A stretch of DNA of 64,000 nucleotides from Cricetomys ansorgei. Its lineage: Eukaryota > Chordata > Mammalia > Rodentia > Nesomyidae. Shown one piece after another: positions 44,946 to 56,019 of this stretch. Below the pieces are notes generated by a model. That model was not told the DNA's origin. It made no database searches and worked only from the letters and a program-made list of their open reading frames with translations. The DNA is taken from the NCBI GenBank assembly GCA_026225945.1, contig JAMJFZ010000289.1, positions 1,295,001 to 1,359,000 of the forward strand, written 5' to 3'. Position 1 is the stretch's first letter. Each line of letters begins with the position of its first letter. The position numbers and the translations under genes were made by a program.

Positions 44946-46010
44946 TGACAATTACGGGCCGCTGGAGGAAGTAGATATTAAAACATGATTGTAATGCCAT
45001 TGTTAGCTTTCATTCACTAGTCATATATTTGGGTTCAAGGAAAATACTCAGTTTATAAAATTCCAAATCAGTTCTGTTTTTCTTTATAATACATTTACAT
45101 ATTATAAAATTTTTGCAACTATTCAAAAGCAGAACTTTCAAATTCTTTGCTGATTTTTAAAATTTCATCAATTCTGCAATTCCTTCAGTAATTTGTGGGT
45201 GCTGCCACACACTCACCTGGAGGTATGCAAACTCAGACTCTGGCCACAAGGATGCCTTAGTCTAAAAAGGTCACAGCAGAGAGATGGGGATCCAACTAGA
45301 CCATGGTAGATGGCAGAAATCTTCGAAGGGGTAAGCTAGCTTTTAAAATGGTAAGAGTCCCTGGGCACATTTGGGAAAGAGTTCACACTCCTACAGTCTG
45401 TGAAAAACTATTTGAAATCTGAACAAAATAATTGGTTATAAATTTTAATCTCTGATAAAGTTAGAATTATTTGAATAACCCAACTGTTCGTTTCTAAGAC
45501 ATTTTTAGATATATTAGTCTAATATTCATCTAAAAATATGATTAACAATTATTTGATTCGTGTTCAATATTTGCTCAGAAAAATGAAGGTCATCTTACAT
45601 GCATTGCAAAGACTGGTATGCTTATGTGTCCATTGCTTTTATCGACAGTGGCTCTATTAATAGATTTTAGCCAAAAATGTTCTCCCTATACTGTTTATTA
45701 GCTTATTAAAAGGAAGATAATTCATCTCTTAATTAACATTTTAAACAATTTTTACAAAGCCAGATTATCATTGAATGATTATAGAAAAGCAATAGGCTCT
45801 TTAAAATGTATAATATGTACCTCTTCAATTAATTATTTTCTTAATGCTATCATAAACAATGATAGGCACTTTAAGTCTTAAGTAATGGGATCTTTCAAAT
45901 ACTATTCATTGTTCTAACTCATATTTTAGTGATTTTATTGAGCTTTAATTCATTCCCCAGGAAATAGCCCATATTTCAGGAGAATGACCAAATATTGTGT
46001 ATGGTTAGTA
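44946..46010. other. AT-rich unique sequence
   Basis: Distinctly AT-rich and almost free of open frames. No repeat family recognised. Confidence 0.55.
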
Positions 46011-46030
46011 TAAAAGAAAAAAAAAAAAAA

Positions 46031-46176
46031 GACTAGGTGTGATATTGTACGCCTTTAATCCCACTACTGAGGAGGCAGAGGCAGGTGGATCTCTGAGTTC
46101 CAGGCCAGTCTGAACTACACAGCAAGCTCCAGGGAGCCAAGGGAACATAGGGAGAATCTGTCTCAAAAAAAAAAAA
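46031..46176 (+). repeat. B1 SINE, full length
   Basis: GACTAGGTGTGATATTGTAC, CTTTAATCCCACTACTGAGG, AGGCAGAGGCAGGTGGATCT, GTTCCAGGCCAGTCTGAACT and AATCTGTCTC followed by a 13-base A tail. A separate A-rich run sits directly before it (46017-46030). Confidence 0.93.
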
Positions 46177-46787
46177 AGTAAATAAGCATATTGGGCTAGC
46201 CCACTAAATACTTTGGTTCTTATGCAGAATTCTAGCAAAGCCCAGAGTGAATCTTTGGCAGAGGTGGGTCTGCTTTTAAGTCACAGGCCAACTTAGCACT
46301 CATGGTGATCTTTTGCTATTTTCACTCCAGTCCCACTGTTATAGGCAGTGAAGGTCTTTTCATGTTGTTTCCATAAAATGAGAGTTCCTCATAAATCTAA
46401 ACCCATGAGCCCACAGACCCGTGCGGCCACCATCCATCGCTGAGTGTCTGCCCACATTCAGTCACTGCTTTCAAACATCTCATAGAGTGTCCTTTCCTTT
46501 GGAGGGGGATGCAGTGGTTGTAAGGGGAGCCTAGTGTCAATCACTGGACTCTTACGCGTGGCTTCCTTAATTACTTACTTACTTATCTGTCTACTTAAGA
46601 GCACTTTTCAGATAATTGAGCCCTGTATTCCAAAGCAAAGTTGTTCTTCCCCTTAAAAAAAAAAGTTTCTAATTCTCATTTAGATAATGCGATTTTAAAA
46701 AGTTAAACATCTAGATAACAGGGTCAAACTTGAGGGGTAGTGGTTCCTTGGGAAGGGCTAAATACTCAAGGGTCAGAAGTGCACAAA
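46177..46787. other. Unique non-coding sequence
   Basis: A TTACTTAC short repeat lies near 46570-46596. Nothing else recognised. Confidence 0.5.
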
Positions 46788-46853
46788 GCCTGGGGTGTGT
46801 GTTAGTGTTAGAACACTTGCCTAATGTGTGAGTCCTTGGGTTTAATCCCAGCA
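46788..46853 (+). repeat. ID SINE
   Basis: GCCTGGGGTGTGTGTTAGTG, TTAGAACACTTGCCTAATGT and CCTTGGGTTTAATCCCAGCA follow the ID/BC1-like tRNA-derived head, with a degraded A box (GTGTTAGTG instead of TAGCTCAG). Its CA-rich end grades into the microsatellite that follows. Confidence 0.8.
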
Positions 46854-46861
46854 TGTGCCCA

Positions 46862-46874
46862 CACGTGTGCACAT

Positions 46875-46914
<40 letters not shown>

Positions 46915-46919
46915 ACACA
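46862..46919. repeat. (CA)n microsatellite
   Basis: A CA tract with a pure core of about 18 units (46875-46909), attached to the ID element. It is followed by a short CCG/CTG-type run at 46920-46940. Confidence 0.96.
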
Positions 46920-46940
46920 GCCGCCGCTGCCGCTGCTGCA

Positions 46941-49519
46941 GAATTTTAATAACGTAAGAAAAATCAGCCCCCAGAATGTATATGCAGCATAAGGACGACA
47001 GTTAGTAATACTGAAAATTTGCTAAGAGAGATTATAAACAACGAAAATGCTTTCAAAGCAAACTTGATACAACTGAACAAACACTTAACATCCTCCACGA
47101 TGTTGTCTACCAAACAATAACATGACAATGGTAAACACAGAGTTATGGACGAGACTTACACTAGGCAAGGATTAAATTGCGATCATGTATATCCTTCTTT
47201 TGAGGACTATTTCAGTTCAGATACGCTCTTTGTATTTTAGCTGTCCGTTTTAGAGATAAAAATCACAGTGGTCTATTATTAGGGAAATAACTCCCCAGCA
47301 GCTATGAAGTTAGGAGTAAAAATTAACAGTGGTGGCCATGAGCAGGACTCATCTGCAGATGGCAGCATGCTTTCCTGCCTCATTTTCTACCTCATTGATG
47401 ACTCTTTGTAGAAGGTTTTCGGTGTAGAAATATTTTAAGAGCTATTAATTGTTCCAGGAAACTTAATAATGAATGAGATTAGAAGGAATACGTAGAAGAA
47501 GAATTTGTTTTCTATTTCTCTGATTTAATTTCTTTCAACATTGTTTTACATTATTTGGAGGCAAGTGGAGGTCAGTGGAGGTCTTTTTGCCAGAGAGACA
47601 AAATCTGAAAGGAGCCCCTGTCCTGTGGCATCTCAGACAGAGTGTCCCATGAGGCTGAAGAGATATGTGTAGAGGCAGGAAGGACTGCCTGGGTTCTTGG
47701 TCCTGTGTCTACCAGACAAGATCACTGGCATTTCTTGTGAGATTCAGATTAGGTAGACTTAGAGGAACAAAACTAGGGCTGATGAAGATCTCTTCCTCCT
47801 CTTTTTTCCCCCACTCCTTTCTTTGAACATGATGTGTCAGAATTTTGCCTTTTGATGGAACGCTCCTATTGAATTATACAATAAAGAAAGTAATTAAGAA
47901 ATAAAGGAAGTCACATGGTCACTACGTAATTAGTGGTTGTCACATATGTATAAACTGTAGAAGTTTTAAAAAAATCAGGATTCATCATTTTAACCTATTT
48001 AAATGTGGTCTATGGGAAATACAGATGGCGAGCAGACTTCTGAAACTGTTACCAAACAGGTGCAATTCGCAAAAGCAGTGCAGCAAAGATGTTAGTCCTG
48101 TTCATCAGAACTGGAGTCTTGTAAAGTCGTTTGCCAAGAGGAGAGCGTTATCAGGGAGTGGGACCCGCTTGGTGAACCAGGGCAGGAAGTGGTCTCCACT
48201 GCTCTGCCTTCTTCAGAACGTAGCTTTGCTTTCCTCACGATAGAGTGAGACTTTTGTCATGTGGGCCCCACTCTCTGAGCTTCTCTCAGCTTTGCTTAGA
48301 GTTGTAGGTGACTCCATGGAGAGGCAACAGAGAGGAGGAGAGGAACACTGCAGTGTACAAAGATAAGGGAAAGTGGGATCTGAGCTGGTCCACAGAGAAA
48401 CTTTCTAAACTCCACGCACAGGGAAGGCGGATCTGGTAGAGGCAGTGCCGGGGCCGTACAGAGCTTGAGTTGTTGGAACTAGTATTAGAAGAGTTGAGAC
48501 TGGAATTGGGGAAACGACCTTTGAGGGCGTGAATGTCAGATGATGCAATGACATCATTCTGTAGGTCTCAGTGTTTCAGGCTGTATCATTAAATACCAAC
48601 AAATTTATTGGCTTAAAGCAGCCCCCGTTCGCAAACTAGCCTGTGACATCTGCTTTATTTATTCGAAGATTAAAATCAGCGTTTGACCTGGGCGAGTTCC
48701 CATCTGGAGGCTGTGGCAAAGGTTGAAGGAGACTGTCTTAAAGCTCCTTGGGATTGTTGCTGAGTGTAATACTTGTGGGCACACGGTTTCTTTGCTAGGT
48801 GTTAGAAGCTGCACCCAGTTCTTATAGGCTGCCTAGATTCCTTCCCATCCTTTAGCCAGCGAGGGCCCTTTTTGTGCTTTAAAGCTTTCTGCCCTGTCTT
48901 CCCAGACAAGCTGGAGAAGAGGCTCCTTTTAAAGTGCTTGTTTGATTCGGTCAGGCCCACTGGCATTAGGTTTCCAATCCTCGAGTATGCCATCTAATCC
49001 AATCAGTAAACTCTATGGCGTTCATTGTCTGGGGATCATGTAGGATTGTAGGCCAGAGCAGGAAACTGCAGTGATCACCTTAGAGATCTGCCTTAGATGG
49101 TAGGTAGTAGAGTGCTGAGGGTGTCTGAACGAGGAAAGTGTATGCCCCAAGCAGTGTCTTAGAAAGTGGAAAATAGGAAGTGTCTTGGAGAAATAGAGGC
49201 TGGACAAAGGTGACAGAGAAGAAAGTCTTTGCAGTATCAAAACATCTGAGACAATCAGCGTGCTGATAACGGTGCTTCGGGGATCAACAGGGGGATGTGA
49301 CAGCAGCTACGGCCTGAAAAACCGGGAGTTGATTTCTTTGGAGGGAGAGGTAGTCATTAGGTTGCTAAGCAAGCAGACTCTTACTGTCTTTTCTTACACA
49401 GAGCAGCCTTCATCTTATCTGTCTGTCCTTGAACTGCATTTTTTTTTTAAAGGAAATTCACTGCTTCGTTTATATCACTTCTACTAAAAAAGAAGTGAAG
49501 GGTCACTGGACTTTCTGAG
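46941..49519. other. Unique non-coding sequence
   Basis: A 2.6 kb stretch in which I recognise no interspersed repeat, RNA gene or exon. A T run lies at 49440-49448. Confidence 0.5.
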
Positions 49520-49600
49520 ATGCCTATCTCACAAATGGGGAAATCATGAGCTCAAAGAGGGAAAGTGACATGCTCAGAGTGTCTCCACTAAATGTGCGTT
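49520..49600 (+). repeat. MIR-like fragment
   Basis: CTCACAAATGGGGAAATCAT, GAGCTCAAAGAGGGAAAGTG and ACATGCTCAGAGTGTC follow the MIR core ('acagatgaggaaactgaggc ... cagagaggttaagtgacttg'). It underlies the start of the 134-codon plus frame at 49546-49950 and argues against that frame being a gene. Confidence 0.5.
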
Positions 49601-50069
49601 TAGAGGGATGTGATACACAGAGTGATTGGAGGGTTCTCGAGCTGTACCGGAGGGCAGCTTGTTCAGTGGGTTCTAGTAGCAGGGATCGATCGGCTTGTCT
49701 CCGGATTTACCAGGAACTGCCAAGGGAGGAGGCTGTTCTTAAGCCCGACTTGACTGTTGATGGACGTGATGGAGAGAGGGTGAAACCGTGTAAGCACAGA
49801 CCAGCTCTGCAGAGAAGCTTGGGAAGCGGTGGGGGGCAGTGCCTTAGGAGGCTCCTATGTTTGAGGTATATGGCTTTGGGGAAGATCTTGCCTTTATTAG
49901 CCTCAACTGCAAACGAGACTAACTATTATGCCCATATGAACACATTCTAACGGACTTACCCACCCAAACAATTGACTAGTCTCCATCCCACATGTTCTCA
50001 CCTAATCTCCGGAACTGTTGTGGACTCTGGGTATAGATTGCATGCTTAGCCCGGTACCTGCCATGTGAG
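49601..50069. other. Unique non-coding sequence
   Basis: Most of the 134-codon frame lies here. Its composition is not distinctive and no domain is visible. Confidence 0.45.
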
Positions 50070-50118
50070 CAGTACTGCGTAATACTGTAATACTGTATTA
50101 CTGTCACTGTAATACTGC
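50070..50118. repeat. Imperfect TAATACTG repeat with inverted copies
   Basis: Three direct copies of GTAATACTG and one inverted copy (GTATTAC) crowd into about 50 bp. GTAATAC-T-GTATTAC makes a 7-bp inverted repeat. Confidence 0.75.
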
Positions 50119-51430
50119 AAAGATTCCGAATCTGGAATTGAGGAAGCTCAAGTTTCCAACCCATGAGAATCCTTTCATGTTTAGATACAGGACGGTCGTC
50201 CAAGGTAAAGAAGGGGATTGGATTCTAAATGAAATGTGAGGATATCCAACAGACGCTGGGGTCCAGAGGGCAGGAACTCCTGGTGCATCAACATTTGGCT
50301 TTTTCTAAGAAGATATGGTTTAATAACTCTCTGCAGATTGAGGTTCTACAGGAGCTCACAGGCCTGGAGGTAAGGAGAAGATGGGCAGGTAGACAGAGTG
50401 ACGATAGCTGCTTAATCAGGAGAGCAGGGGGATGGGATTCCGATGTGTGTGGAGTTGCCACCACAGAGAGAGTGGAACCCTTGAGTGGGGGAAACTCATT
50501 TGTATCGCACCCGTTTCTACTGAAAAAGAGAAGGAAGGTTCACCTTGATTTAATTTAATGAAAGTGTGATGAGATTTTTTTCAGGGAAGAGTAAGAAGCT
50601 GGGGGAGGGCAGGAAGAAGAGGAGGAAGGGTAGGGAGTGCCGTGGTTGGTGAGGCTGTGGGTTTGGGTGTTAGAAAGGCATGATAGGAGCTGCTGGCAGG
50701 GGTCCACTGTCGGAAAGACTACAGAGCCATCATCATTCTGGGAGACAATGGCAAAGTTCTTGATTTCCTTTGAGCTCTGGTTCCTTGTGGATGTAGCAGA
50801 GGCCGTGCCTAATATATTCAAAGGATGCCATAACTTTCATCTGGCGAAATAACATTAGAAATGACGTCCAAACGTCTCTCTAAGCCAGGGAACCACAAGG
50901 ATTTTAAGTCAGCGCCACAGAGATGTTTTGTCTTGTTTCTGGGGCACGTACCAATTTTAAAAAGCAGTGTTCTTTTTGTGGCTTACTTTGCAGTGGGTCT
51001 GCATCGCCATCCGTATCCTTAACAAATTGTAAGATAAACGTTAGAAGTGTTTGGAGATCCCTGCTGAGGAGAATTCAGGACCTTGTTCCCTGATTTTTGT
51101 CTTTGTCTTCAAAGGAGGTGATGAGCCCTCCAGACATAGCTGGGAGACAATTCCTAGACTATTCAACAAAGATTGTGGAGGAACTAGCTGTTTTTTGCCA
51201 GGGACACAGACCTGCTGCTTGGGTGCTCTCCTGATGGATGGAGAAGAATCCTTGGAGCAGTTCTTCCTCTCACAGGGGAGGCCCCTACTTCTCAGGTGTG
51301 GAAACCATTGCGGTCAGTCACTGTTCGGCTTCTGGTGAAATGATCAAGTTTTCGGGAGGACTCGTGAAAGTTAATCTGTGATCTACAGCTTTCGTTCCGC
51401 TGTGTAAATAAGAACTTGCCATATTTTGAA
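50119..51430. other. Unique sequence with a purine-rich patch
   Basis: A GA/GGA-rich patch lies at about 50583-50640. No other feature recognised. Confidence 0.5.
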
Positions 51431-51500
51431 CTCCTACTTTTTTTTTTTCTATTTTCTTCCTCGTGTCCTTCTCCCCCTTCTCCTTTCCTCTGCTCCCCCA
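51431..51500. repeat. Polypyrimidine tract
   Basis: Nearly all C and T over about 70 bases, including a run of 12 T. Confidence 0.88.
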
Positions 51501-51507
51501 TTAAGCA

Positions 51508-51550
51508 AGGCCTTGTGTGAGCTAGGCAAGCATACACACTACTACTACTA
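51508..51550 (-). repeat. ID SINE fragment
   Basis: On the plus strand, AAGGCCTTGTGTGAGCTAGG followed by CAAGCATACACACTACTAC matches the middle of ID in reverse complement ('gggccttgtgcatgctaggc aagcgctctaccac'). The end carries a small (ACT)n expansion. Confidence 0.6.
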
Positions 51551-51865
51551 GGTTGCGTTCTTGAATCCATAAACTGTCGTATCATTCGCTCAAGGTTTTC
51601 CCCTGAATCCTTCCGGGAGTGTTGGTAGGCAGTTAGAGTACTCTCTAGCTTTACTTTCTATTTAGTGAAAGAAACAAAATATCTCCAGGAAAAATACTCC
51701 ATCTGTAATATACATCTAAAACAGAAAGGAGCAGAATCCTGGCCTGAATCAGCATTCTGGCAACAAGGGAAGAGTTGTTGCAGTTTTGAGTGGATGAGTC
51801 TGCAAACTCAAGCTTGATCTTTAGGCTTGCAGTTTTGACACCATAGCCTAAATTATATCTTATTT
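51551..51865. other. Unique non-coding sequence
   Basis: Nothing recognised. Confidence 0.45.
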
Positions 51866-51880
51866 GGATGAATCTTTTTA

Positions 51881-52033
51881 TTTTTGTTTTTTTCGAGTCA
51901 GAATTTCTCTGTTGCAACTCTGGCTGTCCCAGAACCCACTCAGTAGACCAGGCTAGCTTCTAACTCGCAGAGCTCTGCCTGCCTCTGCCTCCCAAGTGCT
52001 GGGATTATAGGCGTGCACTACCACAGCCCCACT
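51881..52033 (-). repeat. B1 SINE, near full length, with target-site duplication
   Basis: On the plus strand, a T-rich tail, CAGAATTTCTCTGTTGCAAC, GTAGACCAGGCTAGCTTCTA, TGCCTCTGCCTCCCAAGTGC and TGGGATTATAGGCGTGCACT give the B1 reverse complement. The flanks 51866-51880 and 52034-52048 are 15-bp direct repeats with one mismatch. Confidence 0.95.
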
Positions 52034-52048
52034 GGATAAATCTTTTTA

Positions 52049-52704
52049 AGTCAAAATTTTAAATATATTGTCACAAGATGAATGCCTGTTTTAATGTTCC
52101 TCTGAAGACCATAGAACAGTGCCAGTTTTAGCTATGTGCCAACATAATAAATATCGTGTATTATCAAGATATTGTTACTTAGCTGGTTTGTTGGTTTTGC
52201 TGGAAATGTTGATAGTCTTAAATATACAAAACCCAAACCACTATAGACCTTTAGGCATGACAGAAGGGAACAGTCAGAAGTTATGTCACACTCTCCAGGA
52301 TTCAGCATTTAGGAGAGGAAAGTGGCTACCAAAGTTTCTACCAACTTCAGCAACATCTGTGAGTGTTGGTAGCCTCCCCTTCATGAAGAACTAGCACTTG
52401 AGAAATGTTTTTGTGGTGGGAGACTGAGGTGGGTGGTGTCAGTTGAAGCTGCTGGGAGAACTGAGATGGGTGACTTAGATCCTCAGAGGGCAAAATGTGC
52501 TTCCTCACAAACACAGTGCCTCCAAGAGCAAGGTAGACAGACTGGAACTTGTCTTTAGGTGTTGGCAGTGGTTAGAGGGAGTGTGGCTCATTGTCACATT
52601 GAGCTCATGAGGAAAAGGGCCAGCTCATTTCAGATGCCAAAGTCCTGACTAAACTTGGACAGTAGTAATGGCCTCATCTGTTCCTCAGTAAAATCTCCAG
52701 TAAA
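52049..52704. other. Unique non-coding sequence
   Basis: No repeat or gene recognised upstream of the tandem array. Confidence 0.5.
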
Positions 52705-52857
52705 CTGTATACCATGATCACATATCAGAAAAACACTGTATACCATGGTCACATATCAGAAAAGCACTGTATACCATGATCACATATCAGAAAAACACTG
52801 TATACCATGATCACATATCAGAAAAGCACTGTATACCATGATCACATATCAGAAAAA
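52705..52857. repeat. 31-bp tandem repeat, about 4.9 copies
   Basis: Units start at 52705, 52736, 52767, 52798 and 52829, each beginning CTGTATACCATGATCACATA. Copies are nearly identical. Copy 2 has GGTC for GATC, and the position before the final CA alternates A, G, A, G in copies 1-4. There are no spacers between units. Confidence 0.98.
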
Positions 52858-54569
52858 TGAATCAGGGAACTGTAGACTGGCCTTGTGGCATCTGTGGTCA
52901 TCAGTATCCCAGGTGGCCAGGACCTCAGCTAACAGTTGCCTAAGAGCTCCTTACTGTTTTCCCAGGACCTTCGGTGTCCCACTAACATCTAGAAAGTCCT
53001 CACAAGCTGCCTTTAAGCCCTGTGAGCTTGGATGCAGTGCTGGCTGGTGGCATCTGGGTTTCATCAGCTGCTGCTTGAGGAGCTTCACCGGAGCCCTGAA
53101 GATAGGCTGGCTTTGAGGTTACTCAAAGTCAGATTCTTGAAAGGACCCTGGACATAAAGCCATCAAACTTTTATAAAATGTTATCATTTCTATTTTATAT
53201 CTGGCAGCAGAGCATACTGTGATGATGTCCGCCTCTATGTTTTGGACAACCGCCCTTTTCCTTTGGGAACGTCTGCCTTCCCAGGCCTGCCCGATGCTCA
53301 CACCTCATTATTCTTACTGCTTTAGATCTTGGTGACGTATAGACTTTCAGCAAACATGGAAGAAAGGGAGCCTGGCACATTAGAATAGCGATCCCAATAC
53401 ACACTTGCTTACCTTGATTTTTCTCTTCTCCCAGATGGACTCGTAGTTTCCTTTACCTCAGTGATGTGTGTCTGAGTAAGTGGACTCCAGTCTTTCAGAG
53501 AATGAAACAGGATAAACAAATGGACAAGAAATATTGGAATAGTCAAATCCCTATCGTAAATGAGATAATCAGCAAGTGACCGTTAGAGCAAGATTTGGTG
53601 ACTTTCAGAATAGCGTAAGTTTGCAGTCTGCTTAGTCTCTATTTTGCAGCATTATTAAATCACTTGTGAAGCCCGCGGTTGCTCATGTCCACATCAGAAA
53701 TCATTTGCACAGCAATCTAATTTTGATCCTATGTGTTTTAAATGGGAAGCACGCTGTGAGTTGAACACAATCATACGTAAAATACATAAACCTAAGAGAA
53801 AGCTGTTGCCTGGAAGCTCTGTAAATTAATTCTGATGTTTCTTTGAGCGTCAGCAGGAGACTGAACAACACAAGCCAGTTTAATGCAAATAATGGGAGAC
53901 TTTGCACTTAAGATGCTTCTGGATTCTAAGATCACTGAATTCACACACGGGCTATTTTATTCAGTCAGTTCAGCAAATCTTCTGCCAGTGTGTATGAAGG
54001 TGGACACGGTGGCTTTGCTGTTTTTTTTTTTTTTCCAAGCTTTCGCATAGTTCCACATGGGCCCCGCAACTGTGGTTGTTGGGGGATAGCACACCTCTTC
54101 TGAGGTTCACATTTTGTGGGGCTCATCCTGTCTTCACCGTTGCCTCCACACACACCGACCGGCACACGTGCACTCCAACAGCGAAGACGCTCTTTCTTCC
54201 TGAATTTTGCTTTCCGCTCCAGTCGCACCAGGACTCCGTGGTGTCAGCACAGTAGCTTGGAGTCCGTGCACGCCTTCAGGTTAGTCTGTAACTTCCCCAT
54301 CAGAGAAGCTTCCCTTGCTCGCTGATTTTTATGTTTCGCAAATGAGTACTCATTCGAGGTTATTTAGGTATTTTGCCATATATTTAAATTCACGTGAAGT
54401 GGGGAAAGAAAAGTTGTGGATCGCCAGCCGTGACTGTCTCAGGCAGATTCTGATGCCACATTGAAACAAGACTAAACCGCGGGGCCAAACATTACTTTTC
54501 AAACTACGTTGGCGTTCTAATGTATTCATTACAATTTAAAATGTACCAGCTTTATCACCATCATGCAGA
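52858..54569. other. Unique sequence with a T tract
   Basis: A poly(T) lies at about 54021-54034. No gene or repeat family recognised. Confidence 0.5.
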
Positions 54570-54665
54570 CTGACGATAATACTGATTATTTACTACACAG
54601 CTAGCGTGTGCAGTCTGCTTACTGTGCTGGGAATTACATGAAACACCCCAGTTCCAGGACAGCCC
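54570..54665 (+). repeat. Possible MIR 5'-core fragment
   Basis: ATTATTTACTACACAGCTAG and TGCTTACTGTGCTGGGAATT recall the MIR start ('tttattgagcgcttactatg ... ctaagcgctttacat'). Weak match. Confidence 0.35.
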
Positions 54666-54785
54666 TGCTCAGAAGTCCTGTTTGAAAGAAGCTATGAGGT
54701 ATCAGCTCATTAATCTAAGTTATAAAGCAAGCGGATGGACAAATCAGTTGGAAATTCTTTTTTAGATTATTATTTTCTAAGTGGA

Positions 54786-55007
54786 GGGGCTGGAGAGATG
54801 GCTCAGTGGTTAGAAGCTCGTATTGTGCTTCCAGAGGACCAGAGTTTGATTCCCAGCATCCGCATCCATGTCAGCCATCTTTGACTCCAGCTCCAGGGAA
54901 TCTAATGCCTCTGGCCTCTCCGTATCTGTGCTCACGTACATGCATCACCCAGATGTGTGCACTCAGACACAGGCATATACATAATTAAAAATAATAAGAA
55001 AAAAATA
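54786..55007 (+). repeat. B2 SINE, full length
   Basis: It starts GGGGCTGGAGAGATGGCTCA, an exact B2 head with the A box. GTGCTTCCAGAGGACCAGAG, TTTGATTCCCAGCATCCGC (B box region), CCAGCTCCAGGGAATCTAAT and GCCTCTGGCCTCTCCG follow, then a CA-rich part and an A-rich tail. Of the B2-type copies in the window, this is the best preserved. Confidence 0.96.
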
Positions 55008-55840
55008 TTTGCAATTATGCTTTAATAATAAGAGTAATTCTTTTTTATTTACAACACAAATGCAGCAGCACATGAGAAATTGTAGATGACACTCATGTAG
55101 ACTCATCGTTCAGAAAAAAAAAAACTAACTCACTGTTGACAAATGGTACATCTTTGACTTTTTGAGAAAGATCTCTGTAGATAATATACTATTTTATTAA
55201 GCAGCAAGGTTATTGTCCTTTAGTCTTTAGCCCGCCTTGTGCTGGGATCTGACCCCTCCCCTCATGCATCACCGAGTTACAGCTCCAGAACTGGACAATG
55301 TAATGTTTCACACGTCTGTTTTCTGAATATTTCCCCACAGATGGACAAACCCTTCCTTATTTATTTAGTTAAATAAGGTTATGTAGACGTTCACCTAGGC
55401 AGGTCGTTCATGCAGATGATCAAAGTTCTTGTTTTCCGTGTTTTATTTAAACTAATAAATGGATAGAAGAGATTATATTTTTCAATCTCCGCATTCTGTT
55501 CATGTGCACTCCGTTACTTAGTTTTGTTGTTACAAATGCGGGACCCGCTCTACCGGAAACTGGTGTGATAGTTTGGTGTCTTTGGAGATTAAGTGAACCG
55601 CTTTAGCTGTTTCTCTTTCAGCCTGCTCTGCTGAGCGCCCAGTTAATGAGCTTGGAGTAGATTATTTTTACCCAACTCTGTACCTTGAGAGATTAAAAGT
55701 AATGCATTTACCAAAAATAATTGCTGTGTACAGACAGAAGTGGGAAATAAATGTCCTTCCCACTGTTCCTTCATCTGCGTGGACTTTTGTTCTTATATTT
55801 AATTCAGTTTTTATCTCATATTTAATGCACTTTTATCTTT
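55008..55840. other. Unique non-coding sequence
   Basis: No feature recognised; AT-rich in the first half. Confidence 0.5.
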
Positions 55841-55907
55841 CCTGGAAATTGAACCCAGGGCCTTGCACAGGCTAGGCAAGCGTTCCACCACTGAGCCCTT
55901 GTGTCCA
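55841..55907 (-). repeat. ID SINE
   Basis: On the plus strand, TGGAAATTGAACCCAGGGCC, TTGCACAGGCTAGGCAAGCG and TTCCACCACTGAGCCCTTGT give the ID head in reverse complement, including box B (GGGTTCAATTTCC on the minus strand). Confidence 0.85.
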
Positions 55908-56019
55908 GATTATCATAATGTGCGTACACTCATACATATGGATGCATGTGCACAGATTTTATGTGGGTGGGATCTGTTGAAAATTGACTGTATAGGGTGA
56001 CTATCTTTGTGCCTGGTCC
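55908..56019. other. Unique non-coding sequence
   Basis: Nothing recognised. Confidence 0.4.

Noticed and set aside
46788..46853. tRNA gene at the ID element
   Set aside because: The A box is degraded and no tRNA cloverleaf can be formed from what I can see. The sequence follows the ID SINE. The same applies to the ID-like elements at 44548 and 55841.
49546..49950. 134-codon plus-strand frame
   Set aside because: Starts within a MIR-like fragment and has no domain or plausible splice context.
52708..52722. A 13-base match (ATACCATGATCAC) to U1 snRNA inside the 31-bp repeat units
   Set aside because: The flanking bases do not follow U1 (no GGCAGGGGAG before or GAAGGTGG after), and the same word recurs in the tandem array by duplication. 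Treated as coincidence.
52705..52857. CRISPR-like direct repeats
   Set aside because: The units are contiguous with no spacers, and the context is a rodent genome. It is a minisatellite.
54786..54860. tRNA-like head of the B2 at 54786
   Set aside because: A and B boxes are present, but they belong to the SINE promoter, not to a tRNA gene.
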